From NCBI GenBank assembly GCA_030411725.1, contig MU839830.1:372001-436000 (forward strand): a stretch of DNA of 64,000 nucleotides. Reading direction: 5' to 3'. The position numbers and the translations under genes were made by a program. The stretch comes from Echria macrotheca (Eukaryota > Ascomycota > Sordariomycetes > Sordariales > Schizotheciaceae). How positions within the stretch are numbered: the first letter of the stretch is position 1; every line of letters starts with the position of its first letter. The notes under the pieces were generated by a model. The model was given only the letters and a program-made list of their open reading frames with translations, ran no database searches and had not been told where the DNA came from. Of the stretch, positions 42,865-54,456 are shown one piece after another.

Positions 42865-43758
42865 GGCTCGCAAACAATCACCATCAAAGAGCGGGGTTGA
42901 CGAAGCAGGGCAACGAGTGAAAAAGTGTAAAGGGTCCAGAGCCCCTTCTCTCCCTCCCAGCTCCAAGAAAGGCGACGACAGAGCCAAGTCTAACTAACTC
43001 CGTTTGGTCGCGCCCGGGATTGCGGCGAATTGAAATCGGAGCCTGGTCCGCGGCTCCTCTCATTCGCTGGATCGTTGATGCCGAAATGCCGGGGTACGGA
43101 AGCGCTTCCACGGCCAGGCTTTCTGCCGCTTGATTTGTCGCAGCGCCCTGGCCGCATTGCCGCTGACCGGGCGTATCATCTCATCAGCTGCTTGGTAATA
43201 CGGAATAACCCACACTACTCTAGATGGAATATTCGATTATGTCGGGAGTAGACAGCCCGCTTGACTGGGCGGGGTCATTAGCCAAGTGCCCGGAGGTAAG
43301 CATCCATTCCCTCGGTGCGTGCAGGCCATGCTTTGCCCACCTACTGATGCATCCTCCCGTCACGTGTGATGCATCCGACCATCAACTCATGAGGGATCTC
43401 AGGGATTTGTGGGGGGTTTGCACTGAGACAAATGCTGAAGTTGAAGATAGCATCATGAGTGGCAGACGATCGAGGGGCAACCCTCAATGTAGCTCTGACC
43501 AATCAGGATCCGCGGGGTTATCCCGCGTTCCTGCAGTTTTTGCTCCAATTTTTTTTCAAGGTCAAGGTTTTCACGGCCAAGCTCTTCAGTGCGATTGCGG
43601 ATAAGCGGTGACTCAAGCTCGCGACATCGCTTCTCCAGGTTGTATAAAACAACGCTCCACAACTTCACAGACGTTGTCATTGACATCTCATACAATACAA
43701 ACCTTTTGTTCTCTTGTGAAACGACCAATTGGCCCACCACAACAACAATTCCCGCAAC
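42865..43758. other. Divergent promoter region (Zn2Cys6 regulator / LYS1)
   Basis: About 890 bp, no gene supported. Contains a consensus CPC-1/Gcn4 site 144 bp before LYS1, listed separately. Confidence 0.6.
43609..43615. promoter_or_regulatory. CPC-1/Gcn4 site (TGACTCA) upstream of LYS1
   Basis: A perfect TGACTCA, the bZIP general amino-acid control element, lies 144-150 bp upstream of the LYS1 ATG. In Neurospora and yeast, lysine genes are part of this regulon. The site is seen; its use is inferred from location and gene function. Confidence 0.65.
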
Positions 43759-45247
43759 ATGGCTCCCACAATTCTTCATCTCCGGAGCGAGACCAAGCCT
43801 CTCGAGCACCGGTCTGCCCTGACGCCCACGACTGCCTCGGAGCTGATAAAGGCCGGCTATGTGGTCAACGTAGAGCGGTCGCCCGAGAGGATATTTGATG
43901 ACAGCGAATTCGAGGCCGTTGGATGCACTCTCGTACCCGAGGGCAGCTGGGTCGATGCTCCCCGGGACCATATCATTGTCGGCCTGAAGGAGTTGGAGGA
44001 GAAGGAATGCAAGTCGTTCCCCATAAAATAAATACCACTTACACGCTTACTGACTCTCTTCAGTCCCTCTCAAGCATGTGCATGTTCAATTCGCCCATTG
44101 CTGTATGTCCGACCCCTGTTTTCACCCCTGGTCCAGCTTCTAACCCAGGACAGACAAGCAGCAAGCAGGGTGGGAAAAGGTCCTGGCAAGGTTCCCAAGA
44201 GGCGGCGGCACGCTTCTTGATCTCGAGTTCCTCGTCGATGACCATGGACGCCGTGTAGCTGTATGTCTCTTGCCGTGATGCCCTTATTCCGCAACGACTG
44301 ACAAAACCAAGGCCTTTGGTTTCCACGCCGGCTTCGCTGGAGCTGCTCTCGCCCTGGAGGCGTGGGCCTGGCAGCTGAGCCACAGCGAGCCTTTGCCCGG
44401 CGTATCGAGCTACCCTAATGAGGATGCGTTGATTGCCGACGTCAAGGCCGCCGTCGAGGAGGGCGCCAAGAAGGCCGGGCGGATGCCGCGGGTTATCGTC
44501 ATTGGCGCTCTTGGCAGATGCGGCTCCGGAGCCGTCGCCGCCCTTCGCAAGGCCGGCGTCCCGGAGGACAATATCCTCAAGTGGGATATGCAGGAGACTG
44601 CTGTTGGCGGCCCGTTCAGTAAGCCGCCTCACCCCACGATGTCCTGGATGGCTTGCTGACGCACAACAGAGGAGATCACTGACAGCGATATCTTTGTCAA
44701 CTGCATCTACCTCACCAGCAAGATCCCCAACTTTGGTATGAACCCCTGACATACCCCTCAGGCCGAGCTATGCTAACCACGTCTCAGTAAACATGGGGTC
44801 TCTGCAAGTCCCAGACCGCAAGCTCCGCGTGGTGTGCGATGTCTCGGCTGTGCGTATTCCTTCCTCCTTTTGCTCTAGAACCGCACTAACACACCCATTC
44901 CATAGGACACAACCTCCCCTTTCACCCCCGTGCCCATCTACACCGTCGCCACCACCTTCGACAGCCCAACTGTCCCCGTCGACGGCCTCGAGACCGGCCC
45001 TCCCCTCTCCGTCATCTCGATCGACCACCTTCCCTCCCTCCTCCCCCGCGAAGCCTCCGAGGCCTTTAGCCGTATGTCTATTCCCTCCCCCCCCAAAATG
45101 TAGCATTACTAATTCGTCGTAAAAGATGACCTCCTTCCTTCGCTCCTCGCCCTGAATGACTGGCCTAATCACCCCGTCTGGGCCAGGGCCGACAAGCTCT
45201 TCAAAGAGAAGGTTGCCACCCTCCCGCCCAGCGCGCTTGAGAACTAG
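43759..45247 (+). CDS. lys1: Saccharopine dehydrogenase (NAD+, L-lysine forming)
   Basis: join(43759..44008,44064..44102,44154..44260,44312..44618,44670..44735,44788..44849,44906..45071,45126..45247), 372 aa, matching the ~373-aa yeast Lys1. It catalyses the last step of the alpha-aminoadipate pathway, saccharopine to lysine plus 2-oxoglutarate, in the cytosol or peroxisome. Seen are LRSETKPLEHRSALTPTTAS, the conserved FPLKHVHVQFAHCY block (built from three exons), KVLARFPRGGGTLLDLEFL, the dinucleotide-binding RVIVIGALGRCGSGA and the catalytic-region NCIYLTSKIPNF. Seven introns of 51-56 nt are used. Intron 1 begins GCAAGT rather than GT: it is the only donor that gives the EFPLKH junction. 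The C-terminus ends PPSALEN, with no PTS1. Confidence 0.95.
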
Positions 45248-45809
45248 ATTAGACGCAAGAGAGCGCTGTGGTGGTTCGTGAGACTTGAAAATGGTGATGG
45301 ACGTGGGAATGGTGAAAGACCCCTTGCCAAGGGATGTGCGAGAGCAAGGATACACAAAAATAGACGTGGTATTACGATGAACCACACGGAGGACCAGTTG
45401 TCGGCTAGACCGTCTAAAAAAGATGAAGAGTTTGCTTCTAGACTTGATCTTTGCCAGATATCAACCAATGCATCACAGGTGCAAAAAATTGGAGCTCCCA
45501 CGTGTGCGAAAACTAGCTCACACCCAGGGTTATATTCTGACAGTCTCCGTTAATTCATTCAAAAGAACTTGAGTTCTAAGAGGCAGAGATTCAATCATTC
45601 AAGCCTCGGATTCCACATCGACTCAAACTAGCGCAGAGATTAAAACAAGGCAATAATTTGTATTTGCGCTGCTCGAGACCGATGGACACAACTGTCTACT
45701 TTCTCCGCCCCGCTGCATAGACCCTTTTCCCAACCAACTCCGTTGAAACAACCGCCATCCCGTTTCCCATTTTCATTCCCGTAGCTCATGCATACCAGTA
45801 TGCTCAACC
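45248..45809. other. Convergent intergenic region (LYS1 / IMPDH)
   Basis: 562 bp of 3' flanks. Nothing else recognised. Confidence 0.6.
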
Positions 45810-47682
45810 CTAAGCATACAGCTTCTTCTCATACGACTCCATGTTAACGCCGCCTTCCAGCTGGGCGCTAGCAGTCCGAATCTCAAAACGGACCGTCCCC
45901 TTCTCCACGCCGTCGTGGAGCTCCTGGAGACTCTCCACACCGCAATCTTGCATCGAGTGTTTCAACCCAGCAGCAAGATAGGGAACGAATCTGCCAATCG
46001 ATCTACATCTCAGTTAGCATCTTGACCCGTCATAACAGCGAGGGAAAAAAACTCACCCTCTATGGGCAACAGCACCGGAGACACCCTGAGCCACAAGGAC
46101 GCTATCCCCTTCCGAAAAGTACCGGGCAGTACCGGCGTTGCTCTTCTGGCTGTCCTTGCCGCCACCACCGGCCTTCTTGTCTTGCATCGCATCGATGCTG
46201 CCCATTCCGCGGTAGGCCTTGACCAGCTTACCCTCCCGGGACACGAAAGACGTCCCAGGGGATTCGGTAGTGCCAGCCAGAAGACCACCCATCATGACGG
46301 TGGAAGCGCCCAGGGCAAGACCCTTGACGATGTGACCGACATTTTGGATGCCACCGTCCGCAATGCAAGGCACGCCAAAGCGGGCAGCAAACGAACTGAC
46401 ATTGTAGACAGCAGTGGCCTGAGGGCGACCGACTGCCATGACTTCTTGGGTAATGCAGGCGCTGCCGCTGCCCATACCGATACGAAGTCCATCCGCACCA
46501 GCCGCAATCAACGCAGCGGCCTGCTCCCGGGTGACAACGTTACCGCCAATGACATCGAGATCGGGATACTCTTGCTTGATCCACTTGATCATCTCGATCT
46601 GATACATGCTGTTTCCTTGGCTGCTGTCGAGAACGACGATATCCAGGCCAGCATCAACCAACTTGGCAAGGCGGACTTTGTCCTCGGGCCGCGTGCCGAT
46701 GGCCGCGGCACAGATCAGCTGTTTCGAGTCGGGGAGCTTGGAGGCAAGAGGGAAGTGGAGGTTCTTAGTCAAATCGGAGCGTGAAATCATCGAGACGAGG
46801 TTTCCCTCGCTATCGACGATCGGCAGCTTGCCCTTCTTGGACTTGGCAAGGATTTTATTGGCCTCGGCCAGCGTCACCCCAGATGTGGCAGTGATGAGGT
46901 CGGTAACCATAACGTTAGCAACCGGCTGGTCGAGGGCCTCTTCGAATTGAATATCGCGATTGGTAACAATACCGAGAAGCTTGGATCCGAGCTTTCCAGA
47001 TTCTATCGAGAAGCAGTTAGCATCTCGCAGAGCAGAGATCTTCAAGAAAAAAGACACAGAGACGAAGCCCCTCAGAATTTTCAGTGAATATTTCCCCATG
47101 ACGCATAGGTCGATACGGTGGAACGAAAGTTATGATTATAGGTTTGTAATCATCGAGGCAAAGGGTCAGAAGGTAATGGGGGTGGAACTAACCTGTGACT
47201 GGGAATCCTCCGAATCCCCACTTCTCCTTCAACTCTATGGCCTCCCCAATTGTGGTGTTGCGCCCGATCACGACAGGGTCGAGGATAAAGCCGTTCTCAT
47301 AACGCTTGACCTTGCGTACCATGTCGGCCTGCGCGTCAGGAGAGCAATTGTGATGAATGACGCCGAGACCGCCCTGGAGGGCCATGTGGATGGCCATCTC
47401 GTGCTCCGTGACGGTGTCCATGGGGGAAGAGACGAAGGGAGTCTTGAGCGTGATGCGCTTTGTTACGGGCGCATCGAGAGTGACTGCTGAGGCCGGGAAG
47501 CCAATGTAGCCGGGGAGAAGAAGGAAATCATTGTATGTAAGACCGCCGTGGACACGTGCATCCATCAGGTCGCCGACAGAGAGTCCATCGCGGGTCTTGT
47601 ACTCCTTGAGGACTTCCTCGGCCGACTTGAAGTCGAGGATGGCGGCATGGCCGTTAGCACCCGAGTCGTCGGTGGACGGCAT
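45810..47682 (-). CDS. imd1: Inosine-5'-monophosphate dehydrogenase
   Basis: complement(join(45810..46002,46057..47002,47193..47682)), 542 aa. IMPDH oxidises IMP to XMP, the rate-limiting step of GMP synthesis, and is the target of mycophenolic acid. Seen are GLTYNDFLLLPGYIGF near the N-terminus and a tandem CBS region (about 120-245). The catalytic Cys-loop GMGSGSACITQEVMAVGRPQ has Cys at about 346. GVPCIADGGIQNVGHIVKGL and the flap RYFSEGDSVLVAQGVSGAVAHRGSIG follow. The latter is joined across intron 2, where the acceptor GTAG-A restores GSIGRFVPYL. The C-terminus ends SYEKKLYA. Intron 1 is 190 nt, long for this set, and contains an open frame that is not IMPDH-like. A drug-resistance state cannot be judged. 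The gene is divergent from IQGAP. Confidence 0.97.
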
Positions 47683-48654
47683 CTTGTGCGGTAACGAAGA
47701 TGATGATGGTGAACGATGATGAAACAGAAAAATGAATTTCTGGGGGAGGCGCACGACAAGATCTTGTTGGATCAGTCGGCTCTTTCCCCCCCAAGAAAGA
47801 AGAAGCAGAAGTAAAAAATTGCCATGGAAATTTTTTCTTTAAAACGGCTCCGCGTTGGCAAAACTGCGGGGCACATGAGGAAGGCGGTGAGGAGTCGGGT
47901 CCAAGCTCGAAGAGGGGAACAGAGGACTCGACAGCTGTCAAAGAAACATGGGGACCCGCTTTTACTCGAGATCTTGCACCGTCTGCTCGTCGCGTCCGGT
48001 AAATCAAAGGATGACCAGTTCTATTGCACGGCCCGGCATAACAGAGGAGCCCAAATCAAGGACGTAGCAAACCCGGATCAAGCTTGTTTTAGGTAGAGGG
48101 GGCTCGGATGCACTGCCGAAGCTTGCTGTGTGCCGTCCCAAGCAGAAATGAGGTCAGCTGCGGGGGGTGCCACAAGAAAAAGGTTGCCCCGTTGCTAGGG
48201 CGTCGCCTCCGATGTAAACAACAGCCGTTTATCCCACCACTACTCCTCCAACCAACCACCCCAACGGGCAACCCTGGTCATCGTCTGCTGCAATCAACCC
48301 TCTCCAGATGCGACGCTCGGCCAGAGGGCAATGAAGCCATCGCCATAGCTGCCCTTCGTCTGCATTTCCCTTCTTTCGCGGCGACACTTTCCGGCGTTGT
48401 TGATTGCATTTTTGTTTGCGCGCTTCCGACGGCATTCTCCGACCCCAAGACCACATCGCTCACGCACCATGCTGCTTCATGCCGAAACCGCTTGCTTCCT
48501 GACGTCTTCCTGCGCGACGGCTGCTGCCATCAACTAGATTCACTCGCAGTTGCTCGACTGGCACGAATATCTGCCAGCGACTTGCCCACACCGCTGTCGC
48601 TCACCGCACCCCGCCCGCGGCGGCCCATTGTCATCCCCGCCGACAGATTCCAAC
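47683..48654. other. Divergent promoter region (IMPDH / IQGAP)
   Basis: About 970 bp. No gene supported. Overlapping open frames on both strands lack family character. A pyrimidine-rich tract (about 48280-48640) precedes the IQGAP start. Confidence 0.6.
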
Positions 48655-51600
48655 ATGTCATACCGACCGCATCCCCTCCGGCAATCGCAGACGGTCGATT
48701 ACTCGGTTCTACGCCAACCGTCCAATGCTTCTTCGTCGGCCTCTTCGGGGTACTCGAACTCGTCGGCGACATTCGAAATGAGCCGCGGACCCAGCTCCCT
48801 TGCTTCGTCGCCGTCAAGCATCTACTCCAACTCTGGCTACCATAAACGCGGACAGAGTGAGGCCACTCGGTTGCCTCCAAGCTTCCAGACCTCCAAAAGC
48901 CTCCCTCCGACTCCGGCGTCCGAGAATATCTACAATGCTGCTCGTCAATCCCTCAGACCGCTGCCCCAGGTTCCGGCGGCTGCAACGCCTACGCGAGTCT
49001 CCAACCGCCACGAGCGAGGCCAAAGTTTAGATATCGGGAGGCTCTCAATCAACGAGAACGACCGGCCGTCCCCTAGCCCGAGCCCGCTTTCGCGGCCCAC
49101 GATGGCGCGTCCTAACTCGATGCTCCTCACGCGCTCTGATTCTATGTGCCGTGGAAACGATCGCGGCCCTCCGAGTCTCGTGCATGCCCATACCTCGCCT
49201 CTCGCTGCCCCGGATCTAGCGAGTCTGGGACGCTCCTCAACGAGCGAGCTCCGAACCTTGTCAAGGCTTGCTCAGTCATCTTCGCCCGACGACTTTGCAC
49301 TAATATCCCCGACCCAGGAGGTTACTGGCTTGCGCGGCAGGCGTAGGCTCCAGAGGACAGGCCAGGACGTGGTAAGCCGCCCTGGGCAACGAACTGGCGG
49401 TTACGGCTGGGAGGGCCGTAACTGGATGGACAAACAGCGACAATTTCTCCAGGCGTACGAGTATCTCTGCCACATCGGAGAAGCCAAGGAGTGGATAGAA
49501 GATATAATCCACAGGCCGATCCCCCCTATCGTGGAGCTCGAGGAGGCGCTGAGAGACGGCGTGACTCTGGCAGAGATTGTGGAGGCACTCAACCCCAACC
49601 GACGCTTCAAGATTTTCAGACATCCCCGGCTCCAGTACCGACACTCGGACAACATCGCCATCTTCTTCCGCTATCTGGACGAAGTCGAGCTCCCTGATTT
49701 GTTCCGCTTCGAGCTCATCGACCTGTACGAAAAGAAGAACATCCCGAGGGTCATCCACTGCATCCACGCCCTCAGCTGGTTGCTGTTTCGCAAGGGCATA
49801 GTCGATTTTCGAATTGGAAACTTGGTCGGCCAGCTCGAATTTGAACACCATGAACTGGAAGCTACGCAGAAGGGGCTCGATAAGCTGGGCGCTAATATGC
49901 CAAGCTTCGGGAACATGGGTGCCGACTTCGGTGTTGAGGCGACGCCGGAGCCCGAAGAGACCGAGGAGGAGAGGATCGAGAGGGAGCTAGGCGAGAATGA
50001 AGCGACCATAATCGATCTCCAGGCACAGATGCGAGGAGCGCTGCAACGCATGCGGCTCGGAGACACGATGCAACGCCTTTGGGACTCGGAGGCGTACCTC
50101 ATCGACCTGCAAGCGCGTATTCGAGGCGACTTTACTCGTCAAATCATCGACTATAGGCTTCAGATGAGGCGTTTTGCGGTCGGACTCCAAAGCGCGGCCC
50201 GCGGGTTCCTTGTCCGACGTCGGCAGATACAAAAGGAGCGCTTCTGGAAGAGTAATGAAAGGGACATTCTGAAGCTTCAGAGTCTGGTGCGGGCAAGCAA
50301 GGTCCGCAGTGAGGTACGAGAGCAGCGATCTCAATTACAGCTCGCATCTGGTCCTGTTCGAGACATCCAAGCAACCTTCCGGGGCTTTCTGGCCCGGAAA
50401 CGAGTGCTTGCTCAACAACAAGAGACGAATCGTGCGTCAGGCTCGGTTACCGGGCTTCAGGCCGCGGTCCGCGGACTGTTGCTGAGGAGGAGACTGGAGG
50501 AGGACCAAGCAGCGCTTCAGAAACATGCCCAGGCCATCATATGCCTGCAGGCTGCCGCGAGGGCAATGCTAACAAGAAATCAGGTTGCCACGCAGAGGCA
50601 TGCCCTGGAGCGCTTTGCTTCAGCGTGGCCTGCACTCCAAGCCTCTTGCCGCGGAGCGCTTACAAGATCTAGCATTGGCGCTCTCAAGGCCGAGCTTCGA
50701 AGCCATTCCGCCAACATTGGTGCTCTTCAGGCACATGCCCGAGCAGGCGCGGTCAGAAGAGAGATCTCGGAACAACTCGAGGGCCTTGCGGACGCTGAAG
50801 ATATTATCCTCGATCTGCAGGCCAAAGCAAGGGGTATGCTAGAACGACTGCGCGTGTCTGACGATCTCGAAGCTCTCGCCCAGCAAGAGAAAAGTATCAC
50901 TGCTCTTCAGTCCCATATCCGAGGGACGCTCTTCAGGAAGTCGCACAACAAGCTCATCGACGAACTCCATACCAACGTTGCCGAGGTGACTTCGCTACAG
51001 TCCTTTGCTAGGGCAATGCTTCTTCGAGGCGACGTCGCAACGGTCCTTGACGCGCTTGATGAACAAGAAGAGTGCGTTGCCGCAGTCCAAGCCGCAGCTA
51101 AAGCATTCATAGTCAGGGCCAAGTTCGAGGAGAAGAAACGATTCTTCAAGGAGAATATGCAGAAAGTGGTCAAAATCCAGAGCTTCGTACGAGCCAAGCT
51201 TCAAGGAGAGGCGTACAAGAGCCTCACTTCAGGGAAAAACCCGCCGGTGAACGCCGTCAAGAACTTCGTCCACCTGCTCAACGACAGCGATTTCGACTTC
51301 AACGAAGAGGTGGAGTTTGAACGGATGCGGAAGACCGTGGTCCAACAGGTCCGGCAAAACGAGATGCTGGAGCAGTACATCGATCAGCTCGACATCAAGA
51401 TTGCCCTTCTGGTCAAGAACAAGATCACGCTCGACGAGGTTGTCAGGCACCAGAGCAATTTTGGAGGACACACCAGCAACATTCTCGCCAATACCACCAT
51501 CGCCAGCGGGAACCAGTTCGATCTGAAAGCGCTGAATAAGGGCTCAAGGAAGAAGTTGGAGTCCTATCAGCAATTATTCTTCACCCTCCAGACCCAGCCC

Positions 51601-53690
51601 CAGTACCTCGCCCGGCTCTTCAAGCGCATCCGCGAGCAAGGGACTGCTGAGAAGGAGTGCAAGCGCATCGAACTTCTCATGATGGGTCTCTTCGGGTATG
51701 CGCAGAAGCGGCGTGAGGAATATTACCTTTTGAAGCTGATCGGACGATCGATCCGGGAGGAAGTCGAAGCTTGCAGCGCTCTGCAGGATTACATTCGGGG
51801 CAGCTTCTTCTGGACAAAGCTTCTCCATAACTATACCCGGTCGCCAAGAGACCGGAAGTTCCTCCGCGATCTGTTGGGTCCCCTCATCAGAGACAACATT
51901 ATTGAGGATCCTGCGCTCGATCTCGAGAGCGACCCGATGCAGATTTATCGCTCAGCCATCAACAACGAGGAACTGCGAACGGGCCGGCCAAGCAACCGGC
52001 CGCTGGATATCCCTCGGGAGCTCGCCATCAAGGATCCAGAGACAAAAGAAGTCTTTATCGACCACTTGCGCGACCTTCGGGAAATCTGCGATCAATTTCT
52101 CCTAGCCCTGGAGGACCTTATACCACGCATGCCGTACGGGCTTCGCTATGTTTGCCGGCAGACTTTCGAAGCTCTTTGCCAACACTTCCAGCGCGAGCAC
52201 CAAGAACGCCTGCTCCAGGTGGTCGGTAATTGGCTCTGGCGTTTCTATCTCCAGCCAGCGCTCACTGCTCCTGAGAATGTTGGTGTGATTGAGAAGCAGC
52301 TCAGCCCGCTCCAGAAGCGCAACCTCGGAGAAGTTGCCAAGGTGCTGGGGCAGATTGCGTCTGGACGCCGTTTTGGCGGCGAAAATATCTACCTGCAGCC
52401 ACTCAATGCCTTCATCGCGGAGTCGATCGAACGGTTTGCGCAAATAACGGATTCACTCATATCTGTTCCCGATCCGGAGAGCACATTCGACATCGACGAG
52501 TTTAACGACCTTTACGCCAAGAACAAGCCCACTCTTTACATCAAGATGACCGACATATTTGCCATCCACAGCCTCATTGCCAGCGAGATACCGCACATGT
52601 GCCCTAACCGTGATGACATGTTGCGGGAGATTGTCCAGGACCTCGGCAGTGTCAAGAACAACGAGAACGAAATGATGGCGGTGGGGTCGTCGGACATCCA
52701 GATGTTCCTCACACCCAAACTCCATGATGTGGAAGATCCTGAGGCCGACGTCAAGGCGCTGTTCATGGAAACCAAGCGATGCATCCTGTACATCATTCGT
52801 GTGCAGACGGGGGCGAACCTGTTGGAGATTCTCGTCAAGCCGATCAGTCGCGAGGATGAGCACAAGTGGCAGATGCTCCTCCGGGAGGATTTTGCGAATA
52901 ATTCCAACACCAGGGGCGCATACTCGGACGCCAACATGATCGATGTCACTCGGATGTCGTATTACGACCTGAAGCGGATTGCTTTGGAAAATGTCATGAG
53001 GCTGGAGCACATGGGTCGGATCTCCAAGCACAACTACTACCAAGACGTGCTGAATGCGATTGCCCTCGATATCCGCACCAAGAGCCGAAGGAGGGTACAA
53101 AGGCAAAGAGAACTCGAAGGCGTCCGGCTGACACTGAGCAACCTGCACGAGAAGGCTAAGTACCTGGAGCAGCAGAGGAAGAGCTACGACGACTACATTG
53201 AGCAAGCCATGGCGACGCTGCAGAGCAAGAAGGGGTGAGTCTTATTTGTTCAATATCATCGCTCTGATAGCGTGATGCTAACATGTCTGCCATCAACAGG
53301 AAAAAGCGTTTCCTCCTGCCCTTCACCAAACAGTACAACCACCAGCGCGAACTGGAGCGCAGCGGCCGCGTGCCCAAGTTTGGGTCGTACAAGTACAGCG
53401 CGCGATCTCTGTTCGACAAGGGCGTCCTGGTCTCATGGGCGGGCATGCCCGAGCGCGACTGGGGCCAGGTCGACCTGACGATCTCGTGCGACGAGGTGGG
53501 CGTCTTCTCGATCGAGGGCAGCCGCAGCCACATCCAGATCCCCGGGGCCAGCGCGCTCGTGCCGATTGAGGACCTGCTGCAGGCGCAGTTTGAGGCGCAC
53601 CAGTTCATGACGCTGTTTGAGGGCAATCTGAGGCTCAATGTCAATCTGTTGCTGCACCTGTTGTATAAGAAGTTCTATCGGACGCAATAG
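48655..53690 (+). CDS. iqg1: IQGAP-family cytokinesis scaffold (Iqg1/Rng2 type)
   Basis: join(48655..53234,53300..53690), 1656 aa. IQGAPs organise the contractile actomyosin ring and septum, binding actin, calmodulin/light chains and Rho-type GTPases. Domains in order: a Ser/Pro-rich disordered N-terminus (1-250); a calponin-homology domain (about 258-375, WMDKQRQFLQAYEYLCHIG to RVIHCIHALSWLLFRKG); a long array of IQ-like repeats (about 455-860), with LQSAARGFLVRRR as one of the clearest; the GAP-related domain (about 970-1340); and the RasGAP C-terminal domain, ending LHLLYKKFYRTQ. The single intron (GTGAGT...CAACAG) splits the Gly codon in KKGKKRFLLPFTKQYNHQRE. IQGAP GAP domains are catalytically dead GTPase binders in known members. 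The first ATG in frame is used. Confidence 0.96.
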
Positions 53691-54456
53691 GTGTGGCGAT
53701 GACGATTGATGTTGGGGTTATGAGTTATGGGAAGCAGCATCTTTTCAAAATTCTTGCATGGCGCGGGAGTGGTCTGGTCTGGTGTGGTTGTCTTTGGGTA
53801 GAAATCTCTGGGGGAAACGGGGTGTTGGATGGAGTGGGTGGGTGGGTGAAGCTGGATAGGGATATGGATACCATGGCACGTTTTATAATGGGTAGAATTC
53901 TGTCATGATTCTTGATGAGGTGTTTTAAGGGGGGGTTGAAGGAGCGAGGTGCAAAATTGGAGCAGATTGATTGAGCAGGCTCAAGGTGGATTGATGATGG
54001 ATGGATGGATGGCGTGTTGTTCATGTGGATGGGTAGAAGCTTTTATGATACCTCAGATTACAGTAGCTCGAATGGGACGTGGATTGTTTGAGTTTGAGTT
54101 TGTATTTTTGTTTGTTTGTTTTGTTGCTCTGTAAGTGAAGCGAGATAATGTTGCAATAAAGACGTCGAGTTGCCAAGTCTAATCAAGCAGACTCGCTCGC
54201 CCCTGATATTGAGCGGAATATCCTAATTCTACCTAGACTGATATTCCGTAGAATTCCTGTTTTCTTTAGCACAATGACCAATGTTTGTCCAATAAACCGT
54301 ACATACATAGCATTCTTGTATTTTACACACAAACACACACACAGTACTCGACTCTCTCTACCTCTCCAGCTATACAGAACCGGGCGCGCGTGTTTTGTAT
54401 GTACTCTCCATCGTATCTACACCGTACCCTCCCCTCTCAATCCGTAACGTTACCCA
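53691..54456. other. Convergent intergenic region (IQGAP / M28 peptidase)
   Basis: 766 bp of AT-rich 3' flanks with short GGAT and GTTT runs (about 53998-54012, 54100-54120). No gene supported. Confidence 0.6.

Noticed and set aside
42865..45247. Lysine-specific cluster of the Zn2Cys6 regulator with LYS1
   Set aside because: Only one lysine gene is present and fungal lysine control is mainly through general amino-acid control. Adjacency alone is not evidence.
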